Assembly: GCA_001797905.1 (NCBI GenBank)
Contig: MGQS01000001.1
Span: forward strand, 1-23,248
Direction of reading: 5' to 3'
Source: Deltaproteobacteria bacterium RBG_16_54_11
GTDB lineage: Bacteria; Desulfobacterota; B13-G15; RBG-16-54-18
DNA: 23,248 nucleotides
Shown here one piece after another: positions 22,228 to 23,248 of the stretch; positions within the stretch are counted from its first letter, which is position 1, and every line of letters begins with the position of its first letter. A model generated the notes under the pieces. The model did no database searches, was not told the origin of the DNA, and saw nothing but the letters and a program-made list of their open reading frames with translations. The translations under genes and the position numbers were made by a program.

Positions 22228-23135
22228 AACTGCGCGCTCCCGATTATCTCCCGTATGTTTTTGAGCCCCCTTTGTTCAAGAAAAGCGTCTATCCCCTCGA
22301 TGATCTCCACCATCGTCGTGGGCTTGATAAAATTTGCCGTGCCGACTTGAACAGCCGTAGCGCCGGCCATCAGAAACTCCACGGCATCCCGGTAATCCAT
22401 TATACCTCCCGCCCCGATGACGGGGATCTTCACTGACGAGGCCGCATCCCAGACCGCCTTTAAGGCGATGGGTTTAATGGCCGGACCCGTGAGTCCCCCT
22501 GTCACCCCGCCCAATACGGGTTTTTCCCGATCGAGATCTATGGCCATGGCTGGGACAGAGTTTATTAACGTGACGGCCTCGGCCCCTTCTCCTTCAGCTG
22601 CCAGAACAATCTCCTTGATATTCGATACTTGAGAAGAAAGTTTAATTATAATAGCGCAATTAGTTGATTTTACTAATTTTTTTGTTATCTCAATTACTGA
22701 GATACATGTGCTTCCGAAATGGATACCGCCTGCCTTGATGTTGGGACAAGAGAGGTTCGCCTCCAGCGCAGCCACCCCTTCCAGGGCGCTGAGTCTCCTG
22801 GCTGCCGCGACATATTCATCTATGGTAAAGCCAAAAAAATTTACGATAACGGGAACCTTAAAGCGGCGCAGAACGGGCAACTTCTGTTGCGCAAATTGTT
22901 CAATGCCGACATTGTGCAGGCCGATGGAGTTCAACATGCCCCCTCGGGTTTCCCATATCCGGGGAGGAGGATTGCCCTCCTGGGGTGCAAGAGAAATCCC
23001 TTTGGTAACGATGGCCCCTAATCTATTGAGGTCGATGAGAGAGGCGTATTCCTCGCCATAGCCGAACGTACCGGCGGCAGGCATTACCGGATTCTGCAAC
23101 TCTAATCTTCCAACCTTTACCTTAAGGTTCGGCAT
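22224..23135 (-). CDS. pyrD: Dihydroorotate dehydrogenase B, catalytic subunit
   Basis: This 303-residue FMN enzyme oxidises dihydroorotate to orotate in pyrimidine synthesis. It shows NPVMPAAGTFGYGEEY (15-30), TKGIS (44-48), NSIGLHN (69-75) and NLSCPN (127-132) with C130 as the active-site base. Later come INSVPAMAID, GGVTGGLTGPAIKP and the phosphate-binding IGAGGI and VQVGTANF. A cysteine rather than serine base marks class 1. The presence of pyrK upstream marks the NAD-linked type 1B. I chose the ATG at 23135, which has GGAGA at about 5 bases and begins PNLKVKVG, the normal family start. The longer frame from 23177 would lie entirely over pyrK. It overlaps pyrK by 14 bases and recJ by 4. 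Confidence 0.95.
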   Translation of the reverse strand: MPNLKVKVGRLELQNPVMPAAGTFGYGEEYASLIDLNRLGAIVTKGISLAPQEGNPPPRIWETRGGMLNSIGLHNVGIEQFAQQKLPVLRRFKVPVIVNFFGFTIDEYVAAARRLSALEGVAALEANLSCPNIKAGGIHFGSTCISVIEITKKLVKSTNCAIIIKLSSQVSNIKEIVLAAEGEGAEAVTLINSVPAMAIDLDREKPVLGGVTGGLTGPAIKPIALKAVWDAASSVKIPVIGAGGIMDYRDAVEFLMAGATAVQVGTANFIKPTTMVEIIEGIDAFLEQRGLKNIREIIGSAQL

Positions 23136-23248
23136 TGTCTCTCCACATGATGTCTTTCGACGCAAATATCGGTCCATCCTTACAAGTGCATTTATATCCT
23201 TCTAGGGTCTTCGCGACGCAACTCAGGCAGGCGCCAAGACCGCAAGCC
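23122..23248 (-). CDS. pyrK: Dihydroorotate dehydrogenase electron-transfer subunit PyrK, C-terminal end only
   Basis: Forty-one codons and a stop are visible on the minus strand, running in from the window edge. They read ACGLGACLSCV and, further on, CTCKDGPIF, which is the [2Fe-2S] site of PyrK: three clustered cysteines (CX4CX2C) and a fourth before DGP. PyrK carries FAD and this cluster and passes electrons from dihydroorotate, via the catalytic subunit, to NAD+. The stop lies 14 bases inside the pyrD coding sequence, so the two subunits are translationally coupled. The FAD-binding part lies outside the window. Confidence 0.92.
   Translation of the reverse strand, partial: ACGLGACLSCVAKTLEGYKCTCKDGPIFASKDIMWRDNAEP

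Noticed and set aside
23136..23177. Longer N-terminus for PyrD
   Set aside because: The extra 14 codons lie over the PyrK coding sequence, and the internal ATG has a good ribosome site and the usual PyrD start.

Overview
The window looks like bacterial chromosome from a Gram-negative, probably delta-proteobacterial (Desulfobacterota-like) organism. The main reasons are the outer-membrane secretin of a type IV pilus (T4P), an MglA/MglB polarity switch resembling that of Myxococcus, several Roadblock/LC7 and DUF4388 (PATAN) proteins, and a sigma-54 activator. The taxonomic call is inference from gene content; no rRNA, tRNA, CRISPR array or insertion sequence was seen.

Layout. Bases 1-2660 (+): a 5'-truncated radical SAM gene, a divergent PilZ-like gene, a repeat-rich gap, and a second radical SAM paralogue. 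Bases 2771-4704 (-): two genes read leftward, a protein of unknown function and a TPR protein, from a consensus-like promoter with an abutting palindrome. Bases 4990-8696 (+): a Roadblock protein, a DUF4388 protein, a receiver-DUF4388-Roadblock fusion and a tandem-DUF4388 protein. Bases 8823-13613 (+): a tight run of mglB, mglA, an orphan CheW-domain protein, a soluble PAS histidine kinase and an NtrC-type response regulator, headed by a good sigma-70 promoter. Bases 13716-19221 (+): complete pilMNOPQ with its own promoter. Bases 19295-20551 (+): an AMIN-domain N-acetylmuramoyl-L-alanine amidase. Bases 20509-23248 (-): recJ, pyrD and the 3' end of pyrK, read leftward and overlapping one another; recJ also overlaps the amidase gene tail to tail.

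How the parts may work together. MglA is a Ras-like switch that marks a cell pole and MglB is its GTPase-activating partner; in Myxococcus they set where T4P act. Here they sit between a bank of Roadblock/PATAN proteins, one carrying a phosphorylatable receiver, and the T4P alignment complex and secretin. A CheW-domain protein and a two-component pair lie in the same operon. The most interesting reading is a phosphorylation-responsive polarity module that controls the pilus machine. The amidase and the AMIN repeats of PilQ would help place the secretin in the peptidoglycan. The individual domain calls are well supported; the functional wiring is inference.
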